This document shows positions 50,396 through 58,176 of a DNA stretch of 64,000 nucleotides, one piece after another. The stretch covers positions 6,792,910 to 6,856,909 of the forward strand of contig NZ_CP180355.1 of NCBI RefSeq assembly GCF_048007035.1, given 5' to 3'. The DNA is from Imperialibacter sp963977595 (lineage in GTDB: Bacteria; Bacteroidota; Bacteroidia; Cytophagales; Cyclobacteriaceae). The position numbers were made by a program, and so were the translations under genes. The notes below the pieces were generated by a model. That model saw only the letters and a program-made list of their open reading frames with translations. It searched no databases and was not told the origin of the DNA. Positions within the stretch are counted from its first letter, which is position 1. Every line of letters begins with the position of its first letter.

Positions 50396-51619
50396 ATGGC
50401 AAAATGTTTCGCATTAATGGGCTGGAGTTTGCCCGTGATTGAAAGCATGCAAAAACTTGGTAAGCCTTATGTAGTCGTTTCGTTTCCAGACTTCGCACCA
50501 TATGCAGCCGAACATAATATTCCCTTTGTTCCCTACCAGCTGGATGAGTGGAGCGACACCTCCAATTCCCTGGATCTTGTTGAAAAGCTGAAGCCGTATA
50601 ACGCTGACGTGGCTGTGCCCCTTTACGAGGAAACGGTAGAATGGGCCGGAGCGCTCAATTCAATTTACAGAAACGACCCACGGGTACTTAACCGGGCTTT
50701 TCTTTTTCGAAACAAAGCGATCATGAAGCGGAAGGCCCTCATTGGAGGACTGCGGGTCGGGCTGTTTGAAGAGGTGTATAGCAAAGACGGTGTAAAAGCC
50801 TTTATGAAACGTCTGAATGAAGCCAATCTGCAACTGGAAGGTGAAGAGGATAGCTGGGTGCATATCAAGCCCTTTGCTTCGGCCGGCACTGTTGGTCATC
50901 GGCTGCTGAAATCAATGGCCCAAATAGACGAAGAATGCGAGGATGGCGATTTCCCATGTCTTGCTGAGAGTCATTTGCCAGGCAGGGAGTTTTCCTGTGA
51001 AGCATTTATCCATAAAGGCAAAATCAGGTTCCTCAATATCACCGAATACGTGAAACTCGGGTATTCCAATTTCATTCCCGAAGGCAACTATCTGGAAACC
51101 AAGCGTGAATTGATCCACAAGCAGGTACAGAAAATGGTCGACATTTTCGGTATTGAATTTGGCATGGTACACCCCGAATGGTTCCTTACCGAAAACGACG
51201 AACTGAATTTTGGAGAAACTGCCTGTAGAATTCCGGGTGGGCACATCCTTGAACTTTGCTCTAAATCATACGAGTTCGATGCATTGGCAGCTTTTGTCGT
51301 TTCGCACGATCCGAATGCAACCGAGGAAGAGCTCGATGCTATTTTTCCGCCAAAGGGCTTCAAGCCGAAATATTACCATGGCAATGTGATGATCTATCCT
51401 CACAAGCGCCAATTCTCAAAACTTGAAATACCAGAAGAGCTTAACAACGATCCCTACTTTACTGAGCACAGCCTCGTGCCGCCTTACGAGGGGCAGAAAA
51501 TCAGTGGAGATCGTGGAGGGTTTGGCAATCACTTTGGCACTATCAACTTCAAGGGAGAAGACCCCGACCGGATGACGGAGCTTTTAAAGCACTATCAGAA
51601 AGTCGATTTTTATGTATAA
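50396..51619 (+). CDS. ATP-grasp ligase
   Basis: It encodes 407 residues. The N-terminal domain (about 1-105) is Rossmann-like (FALMGWSLPVIESMQKLGKPYVVV). The ATP-grasp core has a lysine strand with a small loop (HIKPFASAGTVGH), a hinge strand (FPCLAESHLPGREFSCEAFI), and the metal-binding GMVHPEWFLTENDELNFGETACRIPGGH (Glu and Asn/Glu ligands, then Arg). The pattern fits amino-acid or peptide ligases of the carnosine-synthase/BtrJ-like group, which join a carboxylate to an amine through an acyl-phosphate. The substrate is unknown. It lies 19 bp before the unrecognised 662-residue gene and in the same unit as an alanine racemase. Confidence 0.85.
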   Translation: MAKCFALMGWSLPVIESMQKLGKPYVVVSFPDFAPYAAEHNIPFVPYQLDEWSDTSNSLDLVEKLKPYNADVAVPLYEETVEWAGALNSIYRNDPRVLNRAFLFRNKAIMKRKALIGGLRVGLFEEVYSKDGVKAFMKRLNEANLQLEGEEDSWVHIKPFASAGTVGHRLLKSMAQIDEECEDGDFPCLAESHLPGREFSCEAFIHKGKIRFLNITEYVKLGYSNFIPEGNYLETKRELIHKQVQKMVDIFGIEFGMVHPEWFLTENDELNFGETACRIPGGHILELCSKSYEFDALAAFVVSHDPNATEEELDAIFPPKGFKPKYYHGNVMIYPHKRQFSKLEIPEELNNDPYFTEHSLVPPYEGQKISGDRGGFGNHFGTINFKGEDPDRMTELLKHYQKVDFYV

Positions 51620-51638
51620 GCGAAGGTAAACCACCCAT

Positions 51639-53627
51639 ATGGAAATAGCATCCGATAGGATATTTGAAAATTTTGAGAAGAGTTTAGAAGAGTTTAAAGA
51701 GTCAATTGAATTAACCAAGCAGGAGAAAGCTACCAAACTGGCAAGCCAGGTAGATATACTCAGCCAATCAAGGAACGGGCTGGTTTACCTGCTTCAGAAA
51801 ATTGGCGAGCTCGATCGGGCAGGGATTTTCAACAACACAGTTTGGAGTGAGCCTGACAAGCTCATTCCCCTGCTGGTGAAAGGCACTTTGAAAGTGGGGC
51901 ACCCCACCTCCAGCTTCGAAATTCTGTCTGAGCTGCGGCTGTTAGCCTTTGCAACCGGCATTGAAAAAAGCGATAAGATATCGCAGAAAGACGCTCAAAG
52001 CTTTTTGGAAGAGGTGATGGTGCACAATCTCGAGTTTGCACACCAGGATGTTTCAGAAGAAACCCGCCTTGCCATGCCGGTGAGAGAATTAAAAAAGGCA
52101 TTCAATCTCTTTGGGTTCATCGTCTCAGAAATCGACCTGCAGGGTGTGTATGAAAAGCTCGCTGAGGAAATTCGGCTCATTTGTGCTCAGCGGCCTATTA
52201 TGACCCGCAAGGCCAGAGAGCTCATCCGGTTGGTTAACGAACGTTTTGATACCACAGGGGGTTCCGAAACGGATCGGTCGGTTCGGCTGTATATCAACGC
52301 TATTTATGCTCCTTCTGAAGGAGCAAGAAACAATGCAAGCCTGAAAGATTACGAGCGCTTCCTTTCGGAAAGCAGCGTGGCCACCTTGGAAAGGGAGGCG
52401 AGAGCCATGGGCGACCATATGAACGCCACTGGCCTGGTGAGTGGCTACCACTCTCTGCTCCTCAAAAAGCTCGTTGCGGACTATGAAGACCTGGTTCCTG
52501 TTTGCCTCCACCTCAATGACCGGGGCGTAGCGGAATGGGAAAAATTCCATGGATTGATTTCCACGCTGATCAATGAAACAGTCAGCCCCGACAATTGCCA
52601 GTGCATTTATGGACTGGCCAGAATGTTGGGAAAAAGCCTGTTTTCCCGTCGACCTGTCAGGGTGGGTCTCGAAAACCTCCGCAAAGTTAAAATCCACAGT
52701 ATGGTGGAAAAGCGGATTAGCAAGTCACTGATCAATAAAGATGCTGATGTAACCGTATTGCAGTACCTGATAGGTGGCACCATCAAAGTGCTGGGGCAGC
52801 ACCTTGGTGTTGGCCAGGGCAACAACCCCACCTGCCAATCAGCCAGAGGGATCAGCATGTGGAGCCAGCATGCCCCCGCTATGCTCATAGATATGATCAT
52901 TACTGTGGCCGCTCAGAACGATCTGGTTATGCGTTTTGAAAATCAGGACCTCACCTCTAACCAGCTGGGAAAAGGGCTGCTTGACAACCTGGATCACAAC
53001 CTTGATGTGGTGTCGGTAGTGCTTGTGCCTCATTTGGATAAAATCTACAATGAGATGATGAAACGTTCATCATTTCGGGGGGAGGATCCTCATAAGTGGG
53101 TAAACCCTGCCATGTATGGCCAGTGGATTCACGTAGGCTTTGCTTCGTGCTACGACTACCCGAGCAATTCAATCGTCGACTTTGAAGGGTTCGTCAGGAT
53201 CTTTTACGCCGCCTTCCACCCCGACTACAACGGTCAGCGCCAAATGGTGTACCCCAATCCAGTCGGCATTTTCCTCACTACCAACAAAGGAGTGATGGTG
53301 GGGCTTCATGCCATATCTCTGCTTCGGGTAGATAAAAACAAAAAAGGCGAAATGAGGGGCTATTTCCTTAATCCCAACAACGAGGGGCGGCAGGACTGGG
53401 GCCAGGGAATTAAACCCACAGTATTTGGAAATGGCGAGAAGCCAGGGGAATCATCGTTGCCGTTTTATCAGTTCGTTGCCAGGGTGTACGCCTTCCACTA
53501 CAGCGCCCTGGACGTAAAAAGCTGGTTGAGCAAGGTGCCGGAAGAGGAAATTGCCAAAGTAGAGCCCCTGGCAAAGGAAAGCTGGGGAAAATCATATGTC
53601 TGGAATCAACAAACCAAATTATGGTAA
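51639..53627 (+). CDS. Unrecognised 662-residue cytoplasmic protein, possible Cys-His-Asn enzyme
   Basis: I do not recognise this family. There is no signal peptide or membrane helix. The N-terminal about 370 residues are helical and charged. From about 390 the sequence looks enzymatic: GQGNNPTCQSARGISMWSQ (Cys399), then IFLTTNKGVMVGLHAISLLRV (His557), then YFLNPNNEGRQDWGQG (Asn578, Asn580, Asp586). That Cys...His...Asn order and the LHAISLL and FLNPNN strands resemble papain-like or transglutaminase-like folds, but the spacing is large and the link is only inference. It sits between the ATP-grasp gene (19 bp) and alr (7-bp overlap), so a shared pathway is likely. An acyltransferase was considered, but no HxxxD motif at the expected place supports it. 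Confidence 0.6.
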   Translation: MEIASDRIFENFEKSLEEFKESIELTKQEKATKLASQVDILSQSRNGLVYLLQKIGELDRAGIFNNTVWSEPDKLIPLLVKGTLKVGHPTSSFEILSELRLLAFATGIEKSDKISQKDAQSFLEEVMVHNLEFAHQDVSEETRLAMPVRELKKAFNLFGFIVSEIDLQGVYEKLAEEIRLICAQRPIMTRKARELIRLVNERFDTTGGSETDRSVRLYINAIYAPSEGARNNASLKDYERFLSESSVATLEREARAMGDHMNATGLVSGYHSLLLKKLVADYEDLVPVCLHLNDRGVAEWEKFHGLISTLINETVSPDNCQCIYGLARMLGKSLFSRRPVRVGLENLRKVKIHSMVEKRISKSLINKDADVTVLQYLIGGTIKVLGQHLGVGQGNNPTCQSARGISMWSQHAPAMLIDMIITVAAQNDLVMRFENQDLTSNQLGKGLLDNLDHNLDVVSVVLVPHLDKIYNEMMKRSSFRGEDPHKWVNPAMYGQWIHVGFASCYDYPSNSIVDFEGFVRIFYAAFHPDYNGQRQMVYPNPVGIFLTTNKGVMVGLHAISLLRVDKNKKGEMRGYFLNPNNEGRQDWGQGIKPTVFGNGEKPGESSLPFYQFVARVYAFHYSALDVKSWLSKVPEEEIAKVEPLAKESWGKSYVWNQQTKLW

Positions 53628-54778
53628 GACACTCGTCGAGAATTGAGCTGAGCCAGTCTTCTCTGGTGAAAAACATCAATTTCATCAGAAAGAAGATTGG
53701 GCCTGACGTAAGGATTTCATCTGTGGTGAAAGCCAACGCCTATGGCCATGGCATCGCACAATTTGTGAAGATGGCTGAAAAGGCAGGCGTTGATCACTTT
53801 GCTACTGCATCAGCTTTCGAAGCCGAAGAAGTGTTGGCTGCCAAGTCAGAAAAGGGTGGCATCATGATCATGGGCATACTGTACGATCAGGACATCAAGT
53901 GGGCCATTGAAAACGATATTGAATTTTTTGTTTTCAACTACGCCAGGCTACCTCTCGCAATGGAAATAGCCAAAGGACTTGGGAAGCGTGCAATGGTACA
54001 CATTGAAGTGGAAACTGGTGCCAATCGCACTGGCATGAATGCTAAGGAGTTTCCAAAAACGCTCACTTTCCTCAAGAAAAATGCCGCCGATCTCGAGTTC
54101 AAAGGGCTATGTACGCACTTCGGCGGTGCCGAAAGCTTCGCCAACCAGTTCAAGATCACCTCTCAGCACAAGCGTTACAAGGACTTCCTCCGGGAGTGCA
54201 AACAAAAGGGCATCATGCCCGAGTACCGGCACATCGCCTGCTCGGCCGCTGCATTGGCGATGCCCGACACCGTATATGACATGGTGAGGATTGGCGTAGC
54301 TCAGTATGGTTTTTGGCCCAGTCCGGATATTTACTACACCCACCTGCAGGAAACAGGCAAGCCGTCCGATGGAGCCCTGAAAAGGATTTTCAATTGGAAA
54401 ACTGATGTTATGGACGTGAGGGATGTTGACCCCGGCGAGTTTATCGGATATGGCACTTCCTATCAGGCAACACAGAAAATGAAAATAGCTGTAATGCCTT
54501 TAGGTTATTCCAACGGCTACCCCAGGGCGCTCTCCAACCGGGGGCATGTGCTCATTCACGGGAAAAAAGCACCGATAGTGGGCCTTATCAACATGAACCT
54601 GTTTATGGTTGATGTATCCCATATACCTGGCGTAGAAGTAGGCGACGAAGTGGTGCTCGTAGGCCGACAGAACAACAACACCATCAATATCAGCTCTTTT
54701 ACTAACGTGACTCAGCTGATCAACAACGAAATGCTCAGCAGATTGCCGGCAGCCATTCCCAGGAAAATTGTCAAATAG
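53621..54778 (+). CDS. alr: Alanine racemase (variant)
   Basis: It encodes 385 residues. It is a PLP enzyme that interconverts L- and D-alanine (or related amino acids). The PLP lysine is Lys37 (SSVVKANAYGHG). The Arg of MVRIGVAQYG contacts the pyridine nitrogen. The second catalytic base is Tyr281 (IGYGTSYQAT). The canonical C-M-D-Q loop is altered to N-M-N-L (Met325-Asn326), replacing the Asp313-equivalent. Substrate specificity may therefore differ from housekeeping Alr. The ATG lies inside the stop region of the preceding gene (7-bp overlap), so translation is coupled. It is either the cell's wall racemase or a dedicated racemase of this operon. Confidence 0.88.
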   Translation: MVRHSSRIELSQSSLVKNINFIRKKIGPDVRISSVVKANAYGHGIAQFVKMAEKAGVDHFATASAFEAEEVLAAKSEKGGIMIMGILYDQDIKWAIENDIEFFVFNYARLPLAMEIAKGLGKRAMVHIEVETGANRTGMNAKEFPKTLTFLKKNAADLEFKGLCTHFGGAESFANQFKITSQHKRYKDFLRECKQKGIMPEYRHIACSAAALAMPDTVYDMVRIGVAQYGFWPSPDIYYTHLQETGKPSDGALKRIFNWKTDVMDVRDVDPGEFIGYGTSYQATQKMKIAVMPLGYSNGYPRALSNRGHVLIHGKKAPIVGLINMNLFMVDVSHIPGVEVGDEVVLVGRQNNNTINISSFTNVTQLINNEMLSRLPAAIPRKIVK

Positions 54779-54858
54779 CCGGTTGCACTAATTTGATTCC
54801 ATTGTTTAAATAACTGTCGTTGTTCCATAGATTTGCACCGCCATCAAAACACTATTCC

Positions 54859-55740
54859 ATGGCCAAACGATTTGTGGATTTCAAGAAACTAAGGAACTTC
54901 CGTCTGCTGCGGAGAATCTTCTTCCTGCTCATTTTTCTGGGCATTGAAGAAGGACTAAAATGGGCTGATAGTCAAAGATATATTACCATTCCAAGCTACC
55001 TCGACAAGCTATTGGACGTGGTGTTGTGGGCCGTGGGCGCACTGATTACCGTGACCGTCATATTAAGATTTACCGAAAACAGGGTCTTTCGGTTCAATGA
55101 CGATGAGATAGATATCGAACAACGAATTCTTTTTACAAAAATCTATTCCACCACACTATACCTTCTCGTAGCGGGGGTGGTGTTCTGGAGAATGGGGCTT
55201 GAAATAGGCAATATCACCATTTTCCTTGGCCTCATCACTACAGGTGTGGCTTTTGCCGTTCGTGACGTCATCAACTCCTACTTCACTTGGTTCATTATTC
55301 TAACCAAACATCCCTTTCGGATCGGCGACTACGTGAAAGTTGGCGATGAGGCAGGCACTGTAGAACGCATCGGCACTTTCTTTGTGACCTTGCAAAACCC
55401 TGGCGCCATAGATTTCATCAAAGTGCCAAACAATACCCTGCTTAGCAAGGCCATTATCAACATGGGCAAAAACCGGGTAATGCATACGGTAAAGTTTCCC
55501 ATCAAAGCCATCCCGGCCGACATCCAGGCCCGAATGGACAAAATTGATGAATTGGCAAAAGCCGTTGTAAAGGACAAATCGACACCAAAAACACAGCTAC
55601 AGGCCGAAGGTGGCACCATGGCCGTCTACATTGTGCTTCCGCTACCTGTCGGCCAGGTAACGAAGCGCACCGAGTTCATTATGAAAGCCAGTGAAGTGCT
55701 GTCAGACATTATTGCTGAACCAAGAGCGCTTCTTACATAA
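54859..55740 (+). CDS. MscS-family mechanosensitive ion channel
   Basis: It encodes 293 residues from ATG 54859 (MAKRFVDFKK). An earlier TTG at 54820 is unlikely. Membrane helices lie at about 20-38, 55-75 and 96-118, then the pore helix, which carries GLITTGVAFAVRDVINSYFTWFI. The MscS beta domain follows (PFRIGDYVKVGDEAGTVERIGTFFVTL, IKVPNNTLLSKAI). It opens under membrane tension and releases osmolytes. It is shorter than many MscS relatives at the C-terminus. It starts 80 bp after alr on the same strand and may or may not share its transcript. Confidence 0.92.
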   Translation: MAKRFVDFKKLRNFRLLRRIFFLLIFLGIEEGLKWADSQRYITIPSYLDKLLDVVLWAVGALITVTVILRFTENRVFRFNDDEIDIEQRILFTKIYSTTLYLLVAGVVFWRMGLEIGNITIFLGLITTGVAFAVRDVINSYFTWFIILTKHPFRIGDYVKVGDEAGTVERIGTFFVTLQNPGAIDFIKVPNNTLLSKAIINMGKNRVMHTVKFPIKAIPADIQARMDKIDELAKAVVKDKSTPKTQLQAEGGTMAVYIVLPLPVGQVTKRTEFIMKASEVLSDIIAEPRALLT

Positions 55741-55853
55741 AGAACAAACCCGTTAAATTTTGATTAGAACCAAAACCAATACCCCATTGATGGGGTTCAA
55801 TTTCAAATAATCATTATTTTTGACGATGTTCAGTGGTGCTAAATGGCGGCGAA

Positions 55854-56177
55854 ATGAGATTTCTGTTTAAAATACTATCCATTGCCCTGCTAAGCCTTCT
55901 CATAGCGACCGAGGCCCAGTTTGTCTTGTTGGTTTTGGCGAATGACAGCGCTCCATTGGAAGGCATCGAATTAACCGAATTGGGTGAAACCGAAAGCGGT
56001 GGCGAAGAAAAGACCGACAGCAGCAGTGAGGAAGTAGAAAAATTCTTTTCAGCGCATCAGCTGGTTTTCAACAACGCTTCAATCAGCATTCATGACCGCC
56101 ATTTTGTATACAAGAGGTCATCGAAAAACAACCTACACTTTGAGGTAATCTCCCCGCCTCCGCAAGCCTTGTGTTAA
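55854..56177 (+). CDS. Small acidic secreted protein of unknown function
   Basis: It encodes 107 residues from ATG 55854 (MRFLFKILSIALLSLLIATEAQ), a convincing export signal. A GTG at 55833 would add seven residues. The mature part has a strongly acidic middle (ESGGEEKTDSSSEEVEKFF) and a short C-terminal domain ending HFEVISPPPQALC with a terminal Cys. No family recognised. It lies 171 bp before the carbonic anhydrase gene on the same strand. Part of the cleavage region (FVLLVLAND) is also hydrophobic, so it could be a membrane-anchored protein. Confidence 0.6.
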   Translation: MRFLFKILSIALLSLLIATEAQFVLLVLANDSAPLEGIELTELGETESGGEEKTDSSSEEVEKFFSAHQLVFNNASISIHDRHFVYKRSSKNNLHFEVISPPPQALC

Positions 56178-56348
56178 TGCACTCTTCGGGCTGGGCTTCT
56201 TTCCCGTTCAGCGCCCGCAAGCATCCTAAATATGCTTATATTAACAAACTGGAAGGAAGAAGGAACACTAAAGTTCAGATCATAGGGCATCTGCGGCCAC
56301 GCTGCACGCCCTCACGACAATTCCATTAATTTTAACTAACAAGAGACT

Positions 56349-56975
56349 GTGAAAGCACATACTAAAGAAACTCAAGCCACAATGACTCCGGCAAAGGCCC
56401 TGGAGTTTCTCAAGCAAGGAAACGAACGTTTCCAAAACAACCTTAAAGCCAACCGCAACCTGTTGGAGCAAGTCAACGATACCAGCGAGGGGCAGTGGCC
56501 TTTTGCCGTTATTCTTAGCTGTATCGACTCCCGGGTGTCGGCTGAATTGGTATTCGACCAGGGTTTGGGCGACATTTTCAGCGTGCGTATCGCTGGCAAC
56601 TTCGTCAACGAAGACATACTGGGCAGCATGGAGTTTGCCTGCAAAATAGCCGGATCTAAGCTCGTGGTTGTGTTGGGCCATAGCAAATGCGGCGCCATCA
56701 AAGGAGTATGCGACAATGTGACCATGGGCAACCTGACAGCCCTCATGAGCAAACTCAAGCCAGCGGTGGAAGCTGTGAAGGAGCCAAGCGAAAACAGGAA
56801 TTCTGGCAACGCTGACTTCGTAGATAACGTCGCTCAAATGAATGTGAGAATGACGATAGGGAACATCAAAAGCAGAAGTACTATTCTCAACGACATGTTT
56901 AGCAAAGGAGAAATTGGGATCGTTGGTGGCATGTACGACGTTGAAACCGGTGTGGTCCGGTTTTTTGAAGATTAA
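56349..56975 (+). CDS. Beta-class carbonic anhydrase
   Basis: It encodes 208 residues. It interconverts CO2 and bicarbonate. Zinc ligands are Cys58, His111 and Cys114 (SCIDSR, GHSKCGA), with the Asp60-Arg62 dyad that gates the active site. The start is GTG at 56349 (MKAHTKETQATM); ATG at 56382 would drop a conserved-looking N-terminal helix. The family contains many cytoplasmic enzymes, and no signal peptide is seen. A hairpin overlaps the stop codon, and a strong terminator lies 26 bp further on. Confidence 0.94.
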   Translation: MKAHTKETQATMTPAKALEFLKQGNERFQNNLKANRNLLEQVNDTSEGQWPFAVILSCIDSRVSAELVFDQGLGDIFSVRIAGNFVNEDILGSMEFACKIAGSKLVVVLGHSKCGAIKGVCDNVTMGNLTALMSKLKPAVEAVKEPSENRNSGNADFVDNVAQMNVRMTIGNIKSRSTILNDMFSKGEIGIVGGMYDVETGVVRFFED

Positions 56976-57000
56976 TTACACGATGTAATTAAAAAGGGAA

Positions 57001-57054
57001 CCTGATCAGCCCGGGTCTGTATTGTCAGCAGCTGGGCTGGTTAGGTATTTTTTT
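57001..57054 (+). terminator. Intrinsic terminator after the carbonic anhydrase gene
   Basis: CCTGATCAGCCC (57001-57012) pairs with GGGCTGGTTAGG (57034-57045), a 12-bp stem with two G.T pairs, followed by TATTTTTTTT. A second 9-bp hairpin (56972-56992) overlapping the stop codon lacks a T-run. Confidence 0.85.
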
Positions 57055-57062
57055 TGCATATA

Positions 57063-57875
57063 CTACCGCTTGCTGGCTACATAGTCGGCTACCGTGCCCA
57101 CTGGTGCCAGCCAAATGCCGTTAGCAGGGTCAGCGGCGTATTTCATCAGCTCTTCCAGCATCGTGAGGCGGGTTGTTTGGTCACCTCCCTCGCCCATTTC
57201 ATGGCCCGCCAGCACCAGCCACTGCCCCGACTTTTTGGCCTGCTCGATCAGCGGCAATATTTTATCGAAGTCTTTGCCGTCGCTCTCCACGCCTGTGAGC
57301 TGCGCAAAGTCAACATAAGAAGGATCATTGGGCGCTTCATCCATCCAGCCCCGGCTGTTGTCAAACAGCTTTGCTGCAACAGGCACATAACTTTGGGTGT
57401 CCTCCCCCCTGCCCACAAAAGTTTGCCCGCAAGGGTAAGCGAACACATTGCAGTCGACGCCCAGCATCTCTTTGATTTGCTTGTTTGCTTCCACAAGCTC
57501 TTCCTCCATTTTCCCGAGTGTATACTCTTCCAATGCTTTTGAGCGAGACCATACAAAATTGCCCGAACACGGATGATTAAGAGAATGATTGCCAATTTCA
57601 TGACCTGAGGCCACCGCCCTTTTCCAGCCGCTGAGCTGGCTCCTCACTGCCGCTGGCACCACATAGAAGGTGGCTTTCACTCCATACTTGTCGAGCAGGG
57701 CAGTGCCTCCATTGACCTGGCTGGCTCTGGCATCGTCGAAGCTGAGGCTGACAGCCACTTGCTTGCCCTCGGGCCAGGGGAAGGGCTTGGAGGTTGTTTG
57801 GCAAGGCGACTTAATTGCGAAAAACACCAGGCAGATGATGGGGAACAGGTTGCGGAAGGATGTAGCCAGGTTCAT
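57063..57875 (-). CDS. Secreted polysaccharide deacetylase (NodB-like)
   Basis: From ATG 57875 (MNLATSFRNLFPIICLVFFAIKSPCQ) it has a normal signal peptide; upstream starts at 57902 and 57926 add short leaders. The NodB metal and catalytic motifs are SLSFDDARASQ (Asp pair) and GHEIGNHSLNHP (His pair), with YPCGQTF (motif 3) and VLAGHEMGEGG (His in motif 5). It removes acetyl groups from N- or O-acetylated glycans such as chitin, peptidoglycan or exopolysaccharide; the substrate is unknown. It stands alone and is divergent from the next gene, with about 300 bp of non-coding DNA between their starts. Confidence 0.88.
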   Translation of the reverse strand: MNLATSFRNLFPIICLVFFAIKSPCQTTSKPFPWPEGKQVAVSLSFDDARASQVNGGTALLDKYGVKATFYVVPAAVRSQLSGWKRAVASGHEIGNHSLNHPCSGNFVWSRSKALEEYTLGKMEEELVEANKQIKEMLGVDCNVFAYPCGQTFVGRGEDTQSYVPVAAKLFDNSRGWMDEAPNDPSYVDFAQLTGVESDGKDFDKILPLIEQAKKSGQWLVLAGHEMGEGGDQTTRLTMLEELMKYAADPANGIWLAPVGTVADYVASKR

Positions 57876-58176
57876 TTTTAGATTTGTTTGGTTACCAGTC
57901 ATTGTCCAATATACAATGATTTTCAAGAGTCAACCGCATTCTGCAGGTGCCTCTAAGCCATCAGGCCATATGTTATTAGCGAGAGTAAGCGGTTCAAGCT
58001 TTTTTCTGGATGAAACAGTATGTGATTGGGACAAAAAACAGTGGCTCTGCCATGGTCGGGTCTGGCAAACAACCCTACAAGGAGTTTATTGACGAATAAC
58101 ATCACCTACTCGTCATCAGGCACTATTTGAAAACGAAATTTCTTTCTGTATTATTAGCATTATTTTGTGATAAGGT

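Noticed and set aside
51639..53627. Carnitine/choline acyltransferase
   Set aside because: Size is compatible, but no catalytic HxxxD-like motif or N-terminal LPxLP signature was found.
56972..56992. Hairpin at the carbonic anhydrase stop codon as terminator
   Set aside because: The stem is perfect (9 bp), but no T-run follows. The hairpin at 57001-57054 is better.
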